Part shown: positions 17,154 to 26,976 of the stretch, in pieces
How positions within the stretch are numbered: position 1 is the stretch's first letter
How the letters are laid out: every line of letters starts with the position of its first letter
NCBI RefSeq assembly: GCF_000702665.1
Contig: NZ_JNJA01000003.1
Coordinates: forward strand, 186,001-250,000
Direction of reading: 5' to 3'
Length of the DNA: 64,000 bases
Source: Solidesulfovibrio alcoholivorans DSM 5433
Lineage (GTDB): Bacteria; Desulfobacterota; Desulfovibrionia; Desulfovibrionales; Desulfovibrionaceae
Program-made: the position numbers and the translations under genes
The notes under the pieces: generated by a model
Seen by the model: only the letters and a program-made list of their open reading frames with translations
What the model was told of the DNA's origin: nothing
Database searches by the model: none

Positions 17154-20027
17154 ATGACCGCCGTGCCCATCTCCGCTTCTTCCACCCGACGCGACCGCTT
17201 GGTCCTTGGCTTCGTCTTCCTGCTTTCCGGCGCTTCGGCCCTGCTGTTTGAAACCCTGTGGCTGCATCTGGCCGGGCTGGTCTTCGGCGTCGGCGTCTAC
17301 GCAAGCGCCTTGGTCCTTTCGAGCTTCATGGGCGGGCTCGCCCTCGGCAACGCGCTGATCTCCCGCTTCGGCCGCGACGTGACCGATCCGGTGCGTTTCT
17401 ACGCCGCCATGGAATTGCTCGTCGGGGCCTGGGGCCTGTTGCTGGTCCTGTGCTTTCCCCTGCTCACGGTATGGCTCGGGGCCATGCTGCACCCGGCCCT
17501 GGACAAGCCTGTCCTGCTCAATTCCCTGCGGTTTTCGTTTTCGTTTTTGCTTTTTCTGCTGCCGGCCACGGCCATGGGCGTGACCTTGCCGCTGCTGGTC
17601 AAGGCCCTCGCCCGCCGGCCAGGGGAATTCGGCCTCGCTCTCGGCCGGCTTTACGGCGTCAATACGCTCGGGGCCTGCCTCGGCGCGCTGCTCGGCGAAA
17701 CGGTGCTCATCGCGCCGCTCGGGCTTTCGGGAACGGGCTGGTTCGCCGCCGGACTCAACGTGCTGGCCGCCGTCGGCGCGCTGGCCGTTGCCGCGAAATT
17801 CCGCGAGGCGCCCGTGCGCGCGGACGACGCGACCAAGGCCGCCCCGCCGCCGCTGTCCTCCCGCGCCAGACGGCTGCTCGCCGCCGGCTTCCTCTCCGGC
17901 GCGGCCTTTCTGGGCCTCGAAGTCGTCTGGACCCGGTTTCTCCAGCTTTTCGTGCGCTCCACGAGCCTGGCCTTCGCCGTGATGCTCGCCGTGATCCTGG
18001 CCGGCATCGGCCTCGGCGGAGCGTTCGCGGGCTGGTGGCTGCGCCGCGAGGCCGACGGCCGCCGCGTCACCGCGCCCCTGGTCCTTTGCATCGGGGCCGC
18101 CGCCCTGGCCTCCTACCGCCTGTTCGAAGCCGCGGCCGGGGTGTCGCTTGGCGTCTACCAGAGTGTGGACTGGCGCTATGTGACCGTGTTGTCCCTGGCC
18201 CTGATGTTCCCTGCCGCCTTCGTTTCGGGCCTGGTCTTCACGACGCTCGGCGAAGCCTTCCACCGCGAAGTGGGCGACCGGGCGCGCTCGGCCGGCCTCG
18301 TGGCCATGGCCAACACCCTGGGGGCCATGCTCGGGCCGCTTGCGGCCGGTTTCGTCCTCCTGCCGCTTTTCGGCATGGAGTGGAGCCTTTTCGCGCTCTG
18401 CGCCGCCTACGTCCTGCCGACCATACTCTGCCTGGGCAAGGCCGCGCCCTGGCCGTCGCCGCGCGCAAGCCGCCCGCTCCAGGCCGCCGGCGTCGCCTTC
18501 ACCCTGTGCCTGGCGATCTTCCCCTTCGGTTCCATGGACGGCTATTTCAAGCGCGCCTGCGCCGACTTCCTCAAGGACGGCGAAAAGCTCATCGCCACCA
18601 TCGAAGGCGTTACCGGCACCCTGCAATACCTCCGCCAGGACTACCTCGGCCACCCCTACGCCTACCGCCTCGTCACCGACGGCTACTCCATGTCCTCAAC
18701 GGACCGCAGCGCCAAACGCTACATGAAGCTCTTCGCCTATTTCCCCGAGGCCGTGCTGCAAAATCCCAAGTCCGCCCTGCTCATCTGCTTCGGCACCGGC
18801 TCCACGGCCACGGCCCTGACCGAGGACAAGCGGCTGACGTCCATCGACGTGGTGGACATCTCCCGGGACGTTTTAAGCGGCGCATCCATTGTCTACCCCA
18901 AGCCCGAAAAAAATCCCCTGGAGGACCCCCGCGTCCGCACGCACGTGGAGGACGGCCGGTTCTTCCTGCTGGCTTCCAGCAAGAAATACGACATCATCAC
19001 GGCCGAGCCGCCGCCGCCCATGATGGCCGGCGTGGCCAACCTCTATTCCCGGGAATACTTCCGGCTCATCCGCGACCGCCTGGCCGACGGCGGCATGGTC
19101 ACCTACTGGCTGCCGGTGTTCGAGATTTCCTCGCAGGACGCCAAGGCCATCCTCAAGGCCTTCTCGGAAGCCTTCGAACACGCCTCGTTGTGGATGGGAG
19201 ACAATTTCAACTGGATGATGGTCGGGGTGAAAAAGCCCAAAGGCCCCAAGCCGGACGCGGATTTTTCCCAGCCCTGGGATGCGCCGGACACCGGGGAGGG
19301 TCTGCGCCGCATCGCCGTGGAGAAACCGGCCCAACTCGGCGCGCTTTTTATGCTCGACGGCAAGTCCCTGGCCGGCTACCTCGGCGACGCCAAGCCGCTC
19401 ACCGACAACTATCCCAAGCGCCTGCGCGGCTATCCGGACAGCCCCGAGGTCCAGAAACAGTTTCTGGCCGCACACAACGAGCTCATGGACGCCATGGCCG
19501 CCAAGACGCGTTTCGGCGAGTCGGCCGAAGCGGCCCTGCTGCTGCCGCCCGCCGTGCGGGCCGAGGCCGACGCCTGGTTCGAGACGCAGCAGATCATGAA
19601 CACCTACCTTAACAACATGCTCACGCCGCCGCCTTCCCTGCCGGCGGTCAACTACGTCCTCTCGGGCACGGACCTGCGCGTGTTGCCGCTTTGGCTCATG
19701 AAGTCCGACGCCAAGAAGCAGGCTATCGTGACCAAGGCACTGGCCGCGGGCATGGCCCCCACGGCGGAGACGGAGTTCCAGCTCGGCATCCGCGCCCTGG
19801 CCGACCGCGATTACCTGCTGGCCGAAGCCAAGCTCCGGCGCGCCCAGGACCTGGGCTACCCAAGCAACCTCGCCCCGGCGCGCGTGTTCGTGCTGTGCCT
19901 CGCCGGCCGGCTGGCCGAGGCCGAAGACCTCGCGGCCGTGGCCTTCAAGGGCGGCCAGGCCAGCGTCGCGGCCAAGTCATACATGGACTGGCTGGCCCGG
20001 ACCTTCGGCTTCAAGAGCCCGTTTTAA
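17154..20027 (+). CDS. Fused MFS-type membrane protein / spermidine-synthase-like methyltransferase-fold protein
   Basis: This 957-residue protein has an N-terminal transporter-like half of about 12-14 membrane segments (about 15-445) and a cytosolic Rossmann domain resembling spermidine synthase (about 480-720). The last 230 residues are a mainly helical region. The nucleotide motif LLICFGTGSTATAL is present. The segment that normally carries the catalytic Asp (DxxD/S-DP) reads DIITAEPPPP around residue 611, so classical aminopropyl transfer is doubtful. Fusions of this design are widespread and of unknown function. A polyamine role is suggested only by pdaD nearby. Confidence 0.85.
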   Translation: MTAVPISASSTRRDRLVLGFVFLLSGASALLFETLWLHLAGLVFGVGVYASALVLSSFMGGLALGNALISRFGRDVTDPVRFYAAMELLVGAWGLLLVLCFPLLTVWLGAMLHPALDKPVLLNSLRFSFSFLLFLLPATAMGVTLPLLVKALARRPGEFGLALGRLYGVNTLGACLGALLGETVLIAPLGLSGTGWFAAGLNVLAAVGALAVAAKFREAPVRADDATKAAPPPLSSRARRLLAAGFLSGAAFLGLEVVWTRFLQLFVRSTSLAFAVMLAVILAGIGLGGAFAGWWLRREADGRRVTAPLVLCIGAAALASYRLFEAAAGVSLGVYQSVDWRYVTVLSLALMFPAAFVSGLVFTTLGEAFHREVGDRARSAGLVAMANTLGAMLGPLAAGFVLLPLFGMEWSLFALCAAYVLPTILCLGKAAPWPSPRASRPLQAAGVAFTLCLAIFPFGSMDGYFKRACADFLKDGEKLIATIEGVTGTLQYLRQDYLGHPYAYRLVTDGYSMSSTDRSAKRYMKLFAYFPEAVLQNPKSALLICFGTGSTATALTEDKRLTSIDVVDISRDVLSGASIVYPKPEKNPLEDPRVRTHVEDGRFFLLASSKKYDIITAEPPPPMMAGVANLYSREYFRLIRDRLADGGMVTYWLPVFEISSQDAKAILKAFSEAFEHASLWMGDNFNWMMVGVKKPKGPKPDADFSQPWDAPDTGEGLRRIAVEKPAQLGALFMLDGKSLAGYLGDAKPLTDNYPKRLRGYPDSPEVQKQFLAAHNELMDAMAAKTRFGESAEAALLLPPAVRAEADAWFETQQIMNTYLNNMLTPPPSLPAVNYVLSGTDLRVLPLWLMKSDAKKQAIVTKALAAGMAPTAETEFQLGIRALADRDYLLAEAKLRRAQDLGYPSNLAPARVFVLCLAGRLAEAEDLAAVAFKGGQASVAAKSYMDWLARTFGFKSPF

Positions 20028-20034
20028 TCCCTGC

Positions 20035-20064
20035 GCCGGTTGCGGCCCCTGCGCCGCAACCGGC
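20035..20064. repeat. 12-bp perfect inverted repeat after the fusion gene
   Basis: GCCGGTTGCGGC and its exact complement GCCGCAACCGGC are separated by CCCTGC, starting 8 nt after the stop codon. There is no T-tract, so it is either a transcript-stabilising hairpin or a terminator of the non-canonical kind. Confidence 0.6.
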
Positions 20065-20181
20065 AGCCCGCACGGCCACGCCGCAATCGACACTGTCTAT
20101 CGTTAGCGCCCGAGCGCATCGAATCAATCGATTTGACCTCCCCCGCGTCCCTGGGACTATGTTCCGGCAAAAGGAGTACCC

Positions 20182-20793
20182 ATGGACACGACGCTGGATT
20201 GCCGGGGACTTGCCTGCCCCGGGCCTGTGCTGCGCTGCAAGGATTGCGTGGAAAAAGAGGCCCCCAAGACCCTCACCGTCACCGTGGACAACCAGGCGGC
20301 CAAGGAAAACGTCACCCGGTTCCTCGGCATGCGCGGCTACGCCGTCGCGGCGCAAGAAGCCGACGGGCTTTTCACGCTGACGGCCACCGCCTCCGGCGAC
20401 GCCCCGCAACCGGTCCCGGCCCCCGCGTCCCCCGCGCCGCGCCAGGCAGCGGAAAATCCCAGGACGGCCGTGTTCATCACCGCCGATACCGTGGGCCGGG
20501 GCGATCCCGAACTCGGGGCCAAGCTCATGGTCAACTTCGTGAACACCCTCCCCGAACTTGGCGAAGGCCTGTGGCGCATCATCCTGGTCAACGGCGGCGT
20601 GAAGCTGGCCGTGACCGGCAGCCCGGTCCTGGCCAAACTCAAGGAACTGGCCGCCTCGGGCGTCTCCATTCTCGTCTGCGGCACCTGTCTGGACTTTTTC
20701 GGCATTCTGGACAAGAAAGAGGTCGGCGAGACGACCAACATGCTCGATGTGGTCACCAGCCTCGCTCTCGCGGACAAGGTCATCCAGATTTGA
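20182..20793 (+). CDS. yedF: Selenium-metabolism sulfurtransferase-like protein YedF
   Basis: This 203-residue protein joins an N-terminal TusA/SirA-like domain with its CPxP motif (DCRGLACPGPVL, about 1-70) to a C-terminal DsrE-like domain (about 95-203, ILVCGTCLDFFG). This is the architecture of the TIGR03527 YedF family, which co-occurs with selenium-using pathways. It is plausibly a selenium or sulfur carrier supporting selenoprotein or selenophosphate metabolism. AAAGGAGTACCC gives a strong RBS. TTGACC with an ACTATG hexamer 17 bp later upstream is a possible promoter. Confidence 0.9.
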   Translation: MDTTLDCRGLACPGPVLRCKDCVEKEAPKTLTVTVDNQAAKENVTRFLGMRGYAVAAQEADGLFTLTATASGDAPQPVPAPASPAPRQAAENPRTAVFITADTVGRGDPELGAKLMVNFVNTLPELGEGLWRIILVNGGVKLAVTGSPVLAKLKELAASGVSILVCGTCLDFFGILDKKEVGETTNMLDVVTSLALADKVIQI

Positions 20794-20913
20794 ACCGAAC
20801 GGCCGGTGCCCGGCGGCCGTTTCCCTTTTGCACGACGCCCGCTGTGCGCCGCCCGTTCATGGTACGCGGACGCTGCCGGGCGACGTCCGGACGCAGGAGC
20901 CGTGGAAAGCCGC

Positions 20914-22050
20914 ATGCAGGATGAAAGCCCGACCACAGAGTATCTGCCGGCCCGACGGCTCAGCCGGGAACGCATCCTGGAAATCGCCCGGGAAATTGCG
21001 CAGTCTCCGGCCGCGTGGTCCCTCGGCGTCGTGCCCCTGGCCATAGCCATCGTCAATGATACGCGGCAAATCGTTTACGCCAACGCCCGCTTCGCGGCAT
21101 TGGCCAACGCCGACAGCCCGGAAGCGGTCCTCGGCAAACGCCCGGGCGAGGCACTGGGCTGCCTGCATGCCTTCGAGAGCAAAGGCGGGTGCGGCACCAC
21201 GCGCTTTTGCCAGTACTGCGGCGCGGCCAACGCCATCGTCAAAAGCCTCGGCGGCCAGCGCGCCACCCAGGAATGCGCCATCAACCGCAAAAACGTCACC
21301 GAACTCGATGCGCTGAACCTGCAGGTCTGGGCCTGTCCCATGGACCGGGGCGACCAGCGGCTCGTACTCAATTCCATCCTCGACATCGCCCACGAAAAAG
21401 CCCTGCGCACCTTTGAACGCATCTTCTTCCACGACGTCATGAACGCCGTCTCCGGCATCAAGGGCATCCACGAAATCATCGCCCCGGAGCTGCCGGACCG
21501 GTTCACGCCCGACATGGACCTGCTGCGCCGCGCCATCGAGGACATCCAGAACATCATCGAGACGCAACAGGACTTCCTCTCCGTCGAAACGAAGGAATAC
21601 ACGCCGGCTTTTTCTTCCTGCGACACCCGCGAGGTCCTTTCCTACCTGGCCTCCTACTGCCAGTCATTCACCTTCGACGCCTCCCGGACCATCCGCGTCG
21701 ACCCTGCGTCGCCGGCGCTGCGCTTTTCGACCGACCTGCGCATCCTGCAGCGCGTGATGGTCAACATGATCAAAAACGCCCTGGAAGCCTCGCGCCCCGG
21801 GGAAGCCGTCACCCTCGGCTGCGAGCGGCAAGGAGACGGCAGCGTGGCCCTGTGGGTCCACAACGACGCCGTGCTGCCCCGGGAAACGGCAATGCGCCTG
21901 TTCCAGAAAGGCTATTCCACCAAGGGCTCGGGCCGGGGCTTCGGCACCTACAGCATGCGGCTGTTCGCCCGCCAGTGCCTGGGCGGCGACGTGGATTTCG
22001 AAAGCGCCCCCGAATCCGGCACCCGTTTTTTTATCACGCTGCCGGCGTAA
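20914..22050 (+). CDS. Sensor histidine kinase with a cysteine-rich PAS domain
   Basis: This 378-residue soluble kinase has a PAS domain (about 40-150) and a kinase core. The phosphoacceptor His is in FFHDVMNAVSG, the N box is MVNMIKNALEAS and the G box GSGRGFGTYSMRLF. The PAS insert holds C83, C93, C99, C102 and C121 (GCGTTRFCQYCGA), which could bind a metal or sense redox state. ATG 20914 is preferred, although AGGAG lies 14 nt away. A GTG at 20902 sits too close to that AGGAG. No response regulator is adjacent, so its partner is elsewhere. Confidence 0.87.
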   Translation: MQDESPTTEYLPARRLSRERILEIAREIAQSPAAWSLGVVPLAIAIVNDTRQIVYANARFAALANADSPEAVLGKRPGEALGCLHAFESKGGCGTTRFCQYCGAANAIVKSLGGQRATQECAINRKNVTELDALNLQVWACPMDRGDQRLVLNSILDIAHEKALRTFERIFFHDVMNAVSGIKGIHEIIAPELPDRFTPDMDLLRRAIEDIQNIIETQQDFLSVETKEYTPAFSSCDTREVLSYLASYCQSFTFDASRTIRVDPASPALRFSTDLRILQRVMVNMIKNALEASRPGEAVTLGCERQGDGSVALWVHNDAVLPRETAMRLFQKGYSTKGSGRGFGTYSMRLFARQCLGGDVDFESAPESGTRFFITLPA

Positions 22051-22071
22051 GCGCCGCCCCTCTTCCTTCCC

Positions 22072-22941
22072 ATGGACGAAGCAGCCTCCATCCGCCTCAA
22101 CAAGGCCCTGGCCGACGCCGGCGTGACCTCGCGGCGACAGGCCGACGCGTTGATCGCCGCCGGGCGGGTGACGGTCAACGGGACCGTGGTCACGGAACTG
22201 GGCCGCAAGGTCGATCCCGGCCGCGACGCCCTGGCCGTGGACGGCAAGTCCGTGTCTCTGCGCCGCGACGCCGGAAACCTGACGCTCATGCTGCACAAGC
22301 GCCCGGGCTGCGTGACCACGGCCCGCGACCCCGAAGGCCGGCCCACCGTGTTCGACGCCCTGCCCGCGCGCTTTCGCAAGCGGCGGCTTTTCTCCGTGGG
22401 GCGGCTCGACTACTTCTCCGAGGGGCTGCTCCTGCTCACCACCGACGGCGAACTGGCCTTCCGGCTGGCGCATCCGCGCTGGCACGTGGCCAAACGCTAC
22501 CGGGTCACGGTGCGCGGCGCGGTCGGTCAGAACACCCTCGACGCCATGGCGCGGGGCATGACCCTGGCCGAAGGCGAGGCGCTCGCGCCGGTGCCGGCCC
22601 GCATCGTCAAGCGTCTCGGCCCGGACCGCTTCGTGCTGGAAATGGAACTCTCCCAGGGCGTCAACCGCCAGGTCCGGCGCATGTGCCGCGACTTGCAGCT
22701 CACGGTGCTGCAGCTCGTACGCGTCGCCCAGGGGCCGCTCGCCTTGGGCGAACTGCCGCCCGGGGAATGCCGGGAACTCACGGCCGGCGAATTGACCGCC
22801 CTGCGCCGCGCCGTGGGGCTCGATGGAGAAAGGTCGGAGACGCGCCCGCAGACTGTCCGCGAAATCACCGCGCGCCCTGCGGAGCGGCCGCAACAAAAAC
22901 ACCGCGCCGCACCCCAGTCCCGGGTGCGGCGCGGCAGGTAA
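22072..22941 (+). CDS. Pseudouridine synthase of the RsuA/RluB/RluE family
   Basis: This 289-residue protein has an N-terminal S4 RNA-binding domain (about 6-65, IRLNKALADAGVTSRRQA) and the catalytic motif VGRLDYFSEGLLLLT, where Asp attacks the target uridine. QVRRMC matches the family. The single-domain S4 arrangement and length fit RluB (23S rRNA) better than RsuA, but the exact target is unproven. A basic, low-complexity tail of about 35 residues follows the fold. Confidence 0.9.
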   Translation: MDEAASIRLNKALADAGVTSRRQADALIAAGRVTVNGTVVTELGRKVDPGRDALAVDGKSVSLRRDAGNLTLMLHKRPGCVTTARDPEGRPTVFDALPARFRKRRLFSVGRLDYFSEGLLLLTTDGELAFRLAHPRWHVAKRYRVTVRGAVGQNTLDAMARGMTLAEGEALAPVPARIVKRLGPDRFVLEMELSQGVNRQVRRMCRDLQLTVLQLVRVAQGPLALGELPPGECRELTAGELTALRRAVGLDGERSETRPQTVREITARPAERPQQKHRAAPQSRVRRGR

Positions 22942-22959
22942 GGCAGGACGTCTCTTGCG

Positions 22960-23748
22960 CTATTTGGGCAGGTCGTGTCCCTTGACCGGAACGTTGTCGT
23001 GGACTTTGGCGTCCCTGGGCGGGGTGAAGGCGAAGAGCGTATCCGCTAGCTTGGGATTGACCACCACGCCTTCGAGGGTCAGGTCGTTGGTGTTGGCGTA
23101 GAAATCCTGGATGAAGATGCGGGCGATCATGTCCGTGGACAAATCCACCCAGACCTTGGCCAGCACGAGCCCGGGCTCGGGTTCGCGCGGGGCGAGTTGG
23201 AGCACGGCCTGTCCCGGCCCGGCCTCCCCGGGCTTGCCGGCGGCGACCAGGAAATCCTCGGTCAGGTTGGCCTTGCCCGTGAGGAAGCGCAACATGGTCT
23301 TGGAGCCGATGATCTCCTGCACCGCGTAGCGGTAGGCCTCCTTGTCCTCCTCGAAATAGTCCCAGACGGCATCCTTGCCGACGATGAGCAGTTCCTTTTC
23401 GGGTTTGAGCGTCTCCCAGCGCACGAGCACGGGCTTCTTGAATAGAAAGGAGCCGGAACGCTTTTCCGTGTCGCCGCTGGCCGCGTTGCGGATGGACTGG
23501 CTGAAATTGGCGGAAAAGGCATTGATCGTGGCGTACTTCTTCTGGATGCGCCCGGCGAGCTCCGTCGCGTCCACGGCCATGGCCGGCGCGGCCCAGAGGG
23601 CGAGCAGGCACAGGGCCATAAAAAGCGGCAGGAGGGATGCCTTCGGCGACCAAAGGGCTCCGCCCTTTGGAATCCCTTCTCGGGGGGCGTCACCCTGCGC
23701 GCGGCATGCAGTCTCCATCACTCGTCTCGTCTCCGATAAACTATCCAT
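22960..23748 (-). CDS. lolA: Outer-membrane lipoprotein carrier protein LolA
   Basis: This 262-residue periplasmic chaperone shuttles lipoproteins from LolCDE to the outer membrane. The mature part (IQKKYATINAFSANFSQSIRN, then VLVRWETLKPEKELLIVGKD) is typical LolA. The hydrophobic signal core (LPLFMALCLLALWAAPAMA) is preceded by about 34 extra residues. Part of these is encoded by a dispersed repeat (EGIPKGGALWSPKAS), an odd N-region. ATG 23748 has AAAGGA close upstream; ATG 23718 is an alternative. It is the last gene of a run aroQ-efp-ftsK-lolA on the minus strand. Confidence 0.88.
   Translation of the reverse strand: MDSLSETRRVMETACRAQGDAPREGIPKGGALWSPKASLLPLFMALCLLALWAAPAMAVDATELAGRIQKKYATINAFSANFSQSIRNAASGDTEKRSGSFLFKKPVLVRWETLKPEKELLIVGKDAVWDYFEEDKEAYRYAVQEIIGSKTMLRFLTGKANLTEDFLVAAGKPGEAGPGQAVLQLAPREPEPGLVLAKVWVDLSTDMIARIFIQDFYANTNDLTLEGVVVNPKLADTLFAFTPPRDAKVHDNVPVKGHDLPK
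23637..23679 (+). repeat. Dispersed repeat, variant 2 (inside lolA 5' end)
   Basis: This copy reads ATGCCTTCGGCGACC, then a hairpin CCAAAGGGC/GCCCTTTGG, then AATCCCTT. It matches the copy at 59562 in layout. It is antisense to lolA and lies within the stretch encoding the extended signal-peptide N-region. Confidence 0.7.
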
Positions 23749-23774
23749 AGTTCCTTTATCCACTATTGTTACGC

Positions 23775-23833
23775 TCCCCCCTTTCGGGGTGGTCCAGGAG
23801 GGGCCCTCGGCCCCTCCTGGCCGCCGGAGGCAT
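23775..23833 (-). repeat. Dispersed repeat, variant 1, downstream of ftsK
   Basis: On the minus strand it reads ATGCCTCCGGCGGCC, A, GGAGGGGCC-GA-GGGCCCCTCC, TGGACCACCCC, then GAAAGGGGG. It begins 13 nt after the ftsK stop codon. The ftsK end and gap (AACAAAGAGTAAAGAG) supply the purine-rich lead-in seen at other copies. Confidence 0.85.
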
Positions 23834-23846
23834 TGGTCTAAACTCT

Positions 23847-26336
23847 TTACTCTTTGTTCCGAATAACCGACCGGGGCTTGCTGCCTTCCTGGGGGCCGAG
23901 GAGGCCGTCGCGCTCCATTTGTTCGATAAAGCGGGCGGCCCGGTTGAAGCCGATGCGGAAGCGCCGCTGGATGAGCGAAATGGAGGCCTTGCCCTGCTCC
24001 ATGACGAATTCCACGGCCTGCGGGTAGACCGCGTCGGAAGCGGTGTCGTCGCCGCCTTCGCCGCCGAGTTCCCCTCCGCCGCCGTTGCCGTCCTTCTGCC
24101 ATTCGCTGAAATCGAGGCGGTAGCTCGGCGCGGCGTGGCTCTTCCAGTGTTCGACCACAGCGGCGGTTTCCTCGTCGGAGACAAAGGCCCCGTGCATGCG
24201 CACGGTCTTGCCACCGCTGGGTTTAAAGAGCATGTCGCCGCGCCCCAGCAGGTATTCCGCGCCCACGGCATCGAGGATGGTGCGCGAATCGTGCTTGCTC
24301 GTCACCTGGAAGGCGATGCGCGTGGGGAAGTTGGCCTTGATCAGCCCCGTGACCACGTCCACGCTCGGGCGCTGGGTGGCCAGGATCAGGTGGATGCCGG
24401 CGGCGCGGGCCAGCTGGGCCAGGCGCACGATGCTGACTTCCACTTCCTTGGCCGCGGTCATCATGAGGTCGGCCAGCTCGTCGATGACGATGACGAGGTA
24501 GGGCAAGGGCTCGAGCCCGGCCAGTTCGTCGGGCCGCTTGTCGCCCATTTTCTCGAGCTTTTCGTTGTAGCCGGCGATGTTGCGCACGCCGAGGAGCGCC
24601 ATGGCCTCGTAGCGCCTGTCCATCTCGGCCACGGCCCAGTCCAGGGCGGATTTGGCCATGGCCGTCTCGGTCACGACCGGGTGCACGAGGTGGGGCAGGT
24701 CGTTGTAGACGGAAAGCTCGATGCGCTTAGGATCGACGAGCAGGAGCTTCACCTCGTCGGGTGTGGCCTTGTAGAGGATCGAGAGCAGGATGCCGTTGAT
24801 GCACACGCTCTTGCCCGAACCCGTGGCGCCGGCCACGAGCAGGTGCGGCATGCGTGCGAGGTCCGCCACCTGCGGCCGGCCCTGGATGTCCTTGCCGATG
24901 GCGAGCGTCAGTTTGGACGGCGAAGCGCGGAAGGCCTCGGTGTCGAGCACCTCGCGGAAATAGACGGTCTGGCGCTTGGCGTTGGGGATCTCGACGCCCA
25001 CCGTGTCCTTGCCCGGGATGGGACCTTCGATGCGCACGGCCAAAGCCTTCATGGCCAGGGCCAGGTCCACGGAAAGCCCGACGATGCGGCTGATCTTGAC
25101 ACCGGGCGCGGGCTTGACCTCGAACATGGTGACGACCGGCCCGGGCACCACGCGCATGACCTCGCCCTGGATGCCGAAGTCATTGAGGCAGGTGATGAGG
25201 CTCTCGGCCTGCCGGCGGCAGACCTCGGGATCGACGGGCGCGTTGCCGGTCGCGGGCGGCACGCTGAGCAGGTCAAGCGTCGGTATCATGTCGCCGGATT
25301 TGGCTGCGGGCCTGGGCGCGGGTCTGGCCGGTTTCGGCGCGGCCGGTTTTGCGGGGGCCGGGGCCACGTTCTGCATGGGCGAGGGGTCCTCGTGCGCGGG
25401 TTTCGCGCCGGCCTTTGGCGCGGGCCCGTCCGTGCGCACCTGGTGCACGATGGCATCGAGGAAGCGGTCCACGGCCTCGGTCGGTTCCTTGGCCGGGGCC
25501 GCGACAGGCACGGGCTTGGCCGCCGGCGCGACGGTCGTCTCCGGGTCCTTGGCCGCCTTGGCCTTTTCGCGCGCGGGGCGCGCCTTGGGCTTGGCCGCCG
25601 GCGCAATCTCCTCACCGTCGAGCTCGAATTCGGGCTCGGGTTCCGGCTCGGGGGCGCGGGGCTTGGCCGGACGCTGCGCTTCCCGCTCCGCCCTGGCCTC
25701 GGCGCGGCGTTCGCGCCAGGCGCTCCAGGCGTCGAGACAGCGCCAGCACTGCTCGTTGAGGACGGCCATGACCGGCTGCCAGAAATTGCTCCAGGTCAGG
25801 CCGAAGGTCAGCTGCACCGCGGCCACCATGGCGCAGCCCAGGAAAAAGTAGGCCCCGAAAGCGCTCAAGTAATGGTTGAAGAATTCAAAAAGCGCCCTGC
25901 CGACCCCGCCCCCGCCCCGGACATTGCCGAGACCCAGGCCGAAAAGGCCCCAGGACGATCCGAGAAAGGCGAGCAGGACCAGGGACAGGAAAAAGGCCCC
26001 GGCCCCGCGCCAGAACGGCAATTTCAGGCACGGCGCGAACAGGCGCAGGCTGCGCCAGACGATCCAGCAGGGGATGAGGTAGGCCCAGACGCCGAAGGAT
26101 TCGGCGAGCAGGCCGCCGAGGTAGGCCCCGACCAGCCCGGCCTTGTTGGCCACGCCGTGGCGGGCCGAAACGGATTGGTTGAATCCCGGGTCGCCCGCAT
26201 TGTACGTGTACAGGGCGACGCAGAGAAAAACGGCCAGGAAAAAGGCGGCCAGTCCCACGATCTCCCGGGTGACCCGGAAGCCCGGCTGTCCGCCCTTTCC
26301 GGCGTCCTTGCCATTAGTGCGTGCGGCAGTTCCCAT
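23847..26336 (-). CDS. ftsK: DNA translocase FtsK/SpoIIIE
   Basis: This 829-residue septal DNA pump clears chromosomes during division. It has four to five N-terminal membrane helices (about 20-190), a Pro/Ala/Lys-rich linker (about 230-360) and the RecA-like motor with Walker A GATGSGKS and Walker B YLVIVIDELADLMM. A C-terminal winged-helix gamma domain (about 765-829, ASISLIQRRFRIGFNRAARFIEQ) recognises KOPS-type DNA. The linker is short compared with E. coli FtsK, as in many bacteria. It lies between efp and lolA. Confidence 0.96.
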   Translation of the reverse strand: MGTAARTNGKDAGKGGQPGFRVTREIVGLAAFFLAVFLCVALYTYNAGDPGFNQSVSARHGVANKAGLVGAYLGGLLAESFGVWAYLIPCWIVWRSLRLFAPCLKLPFWRGAGAFFLSLVLLAFLGSSWGLFGLGLGNVRGGGGVGRALFEFFNHYLSAFGAYFFLGCAMVAAVQLTFGLTWSNFWQPVMAVLNEQCWRCLDAWSAWRERRAEARAEREAQRPAKPRAPEPEPEPEFELDGEEIAPAAKPKARPAREKAKAAKDPETTVAPAAKPVPVAAPAKEPTEAVDRFLDAIVHQVRTDGPAPKAGAKPAHEDPSPMQNVAPAPAKPAAPKPARPAPRPAAKSGDMIPTLDLLSVPPATGNAPVDPEVCRRQAESLITCLNDFGIQGEVMRVVPGPVVTMFEVKPAPGVKISRIVGLSVDLALAMKALAVRIEGPIPGKDTVGVEIPNAKRQTVYFREVLDTEAFRASPSKLTLAIGKDIQGRPQVADLARMPHLLVAGATGSGKSVCINGILLSILYKATPDEVKLLLVDPKRIELSVYNDLPHLVHPVVTETAMAKSALDWAVAEMDRRYEAMALLGVRNIAGYNEKLEKMGDKRPDELAGLEPLPYLVIVIDELADLMMTAAKEVEVSIVRLAQLARAAGIHLILATQRPSVDVVTGLIKANFPTRIAFQVTSKHDSRTILDAVGAEYLLGRGDMLFKPSGGKTVRMHGAFVSDEETAAVVEHWKSHAAPSYRLDFSEWQKDGNGGGGELGGEGGDDTASDAVYPQAVEFVMEQGKASISLIQRRFRIGFNRAARFIEQMERDGLLGPQEGSKPRSVIRNKE

Positions 26337-26408
26337 TATTGCGCTTCAGGGAGCAGGCTTTCGCGTGGCGCTCGGCAAAAAACACGGTCGTTTCTTGCGG
26401 GCGCGACG

Positions 26409-26966
<558 letters not shown>

Positions 26967-26976
26967 TGTCGCTCCT

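Noticed and set aside
17154..20027. Annotation as a standard spermidine synthase (speE)
   Set aside because: The gene is three times too long, membrane-fused and lacks the catalytic Asp motif.
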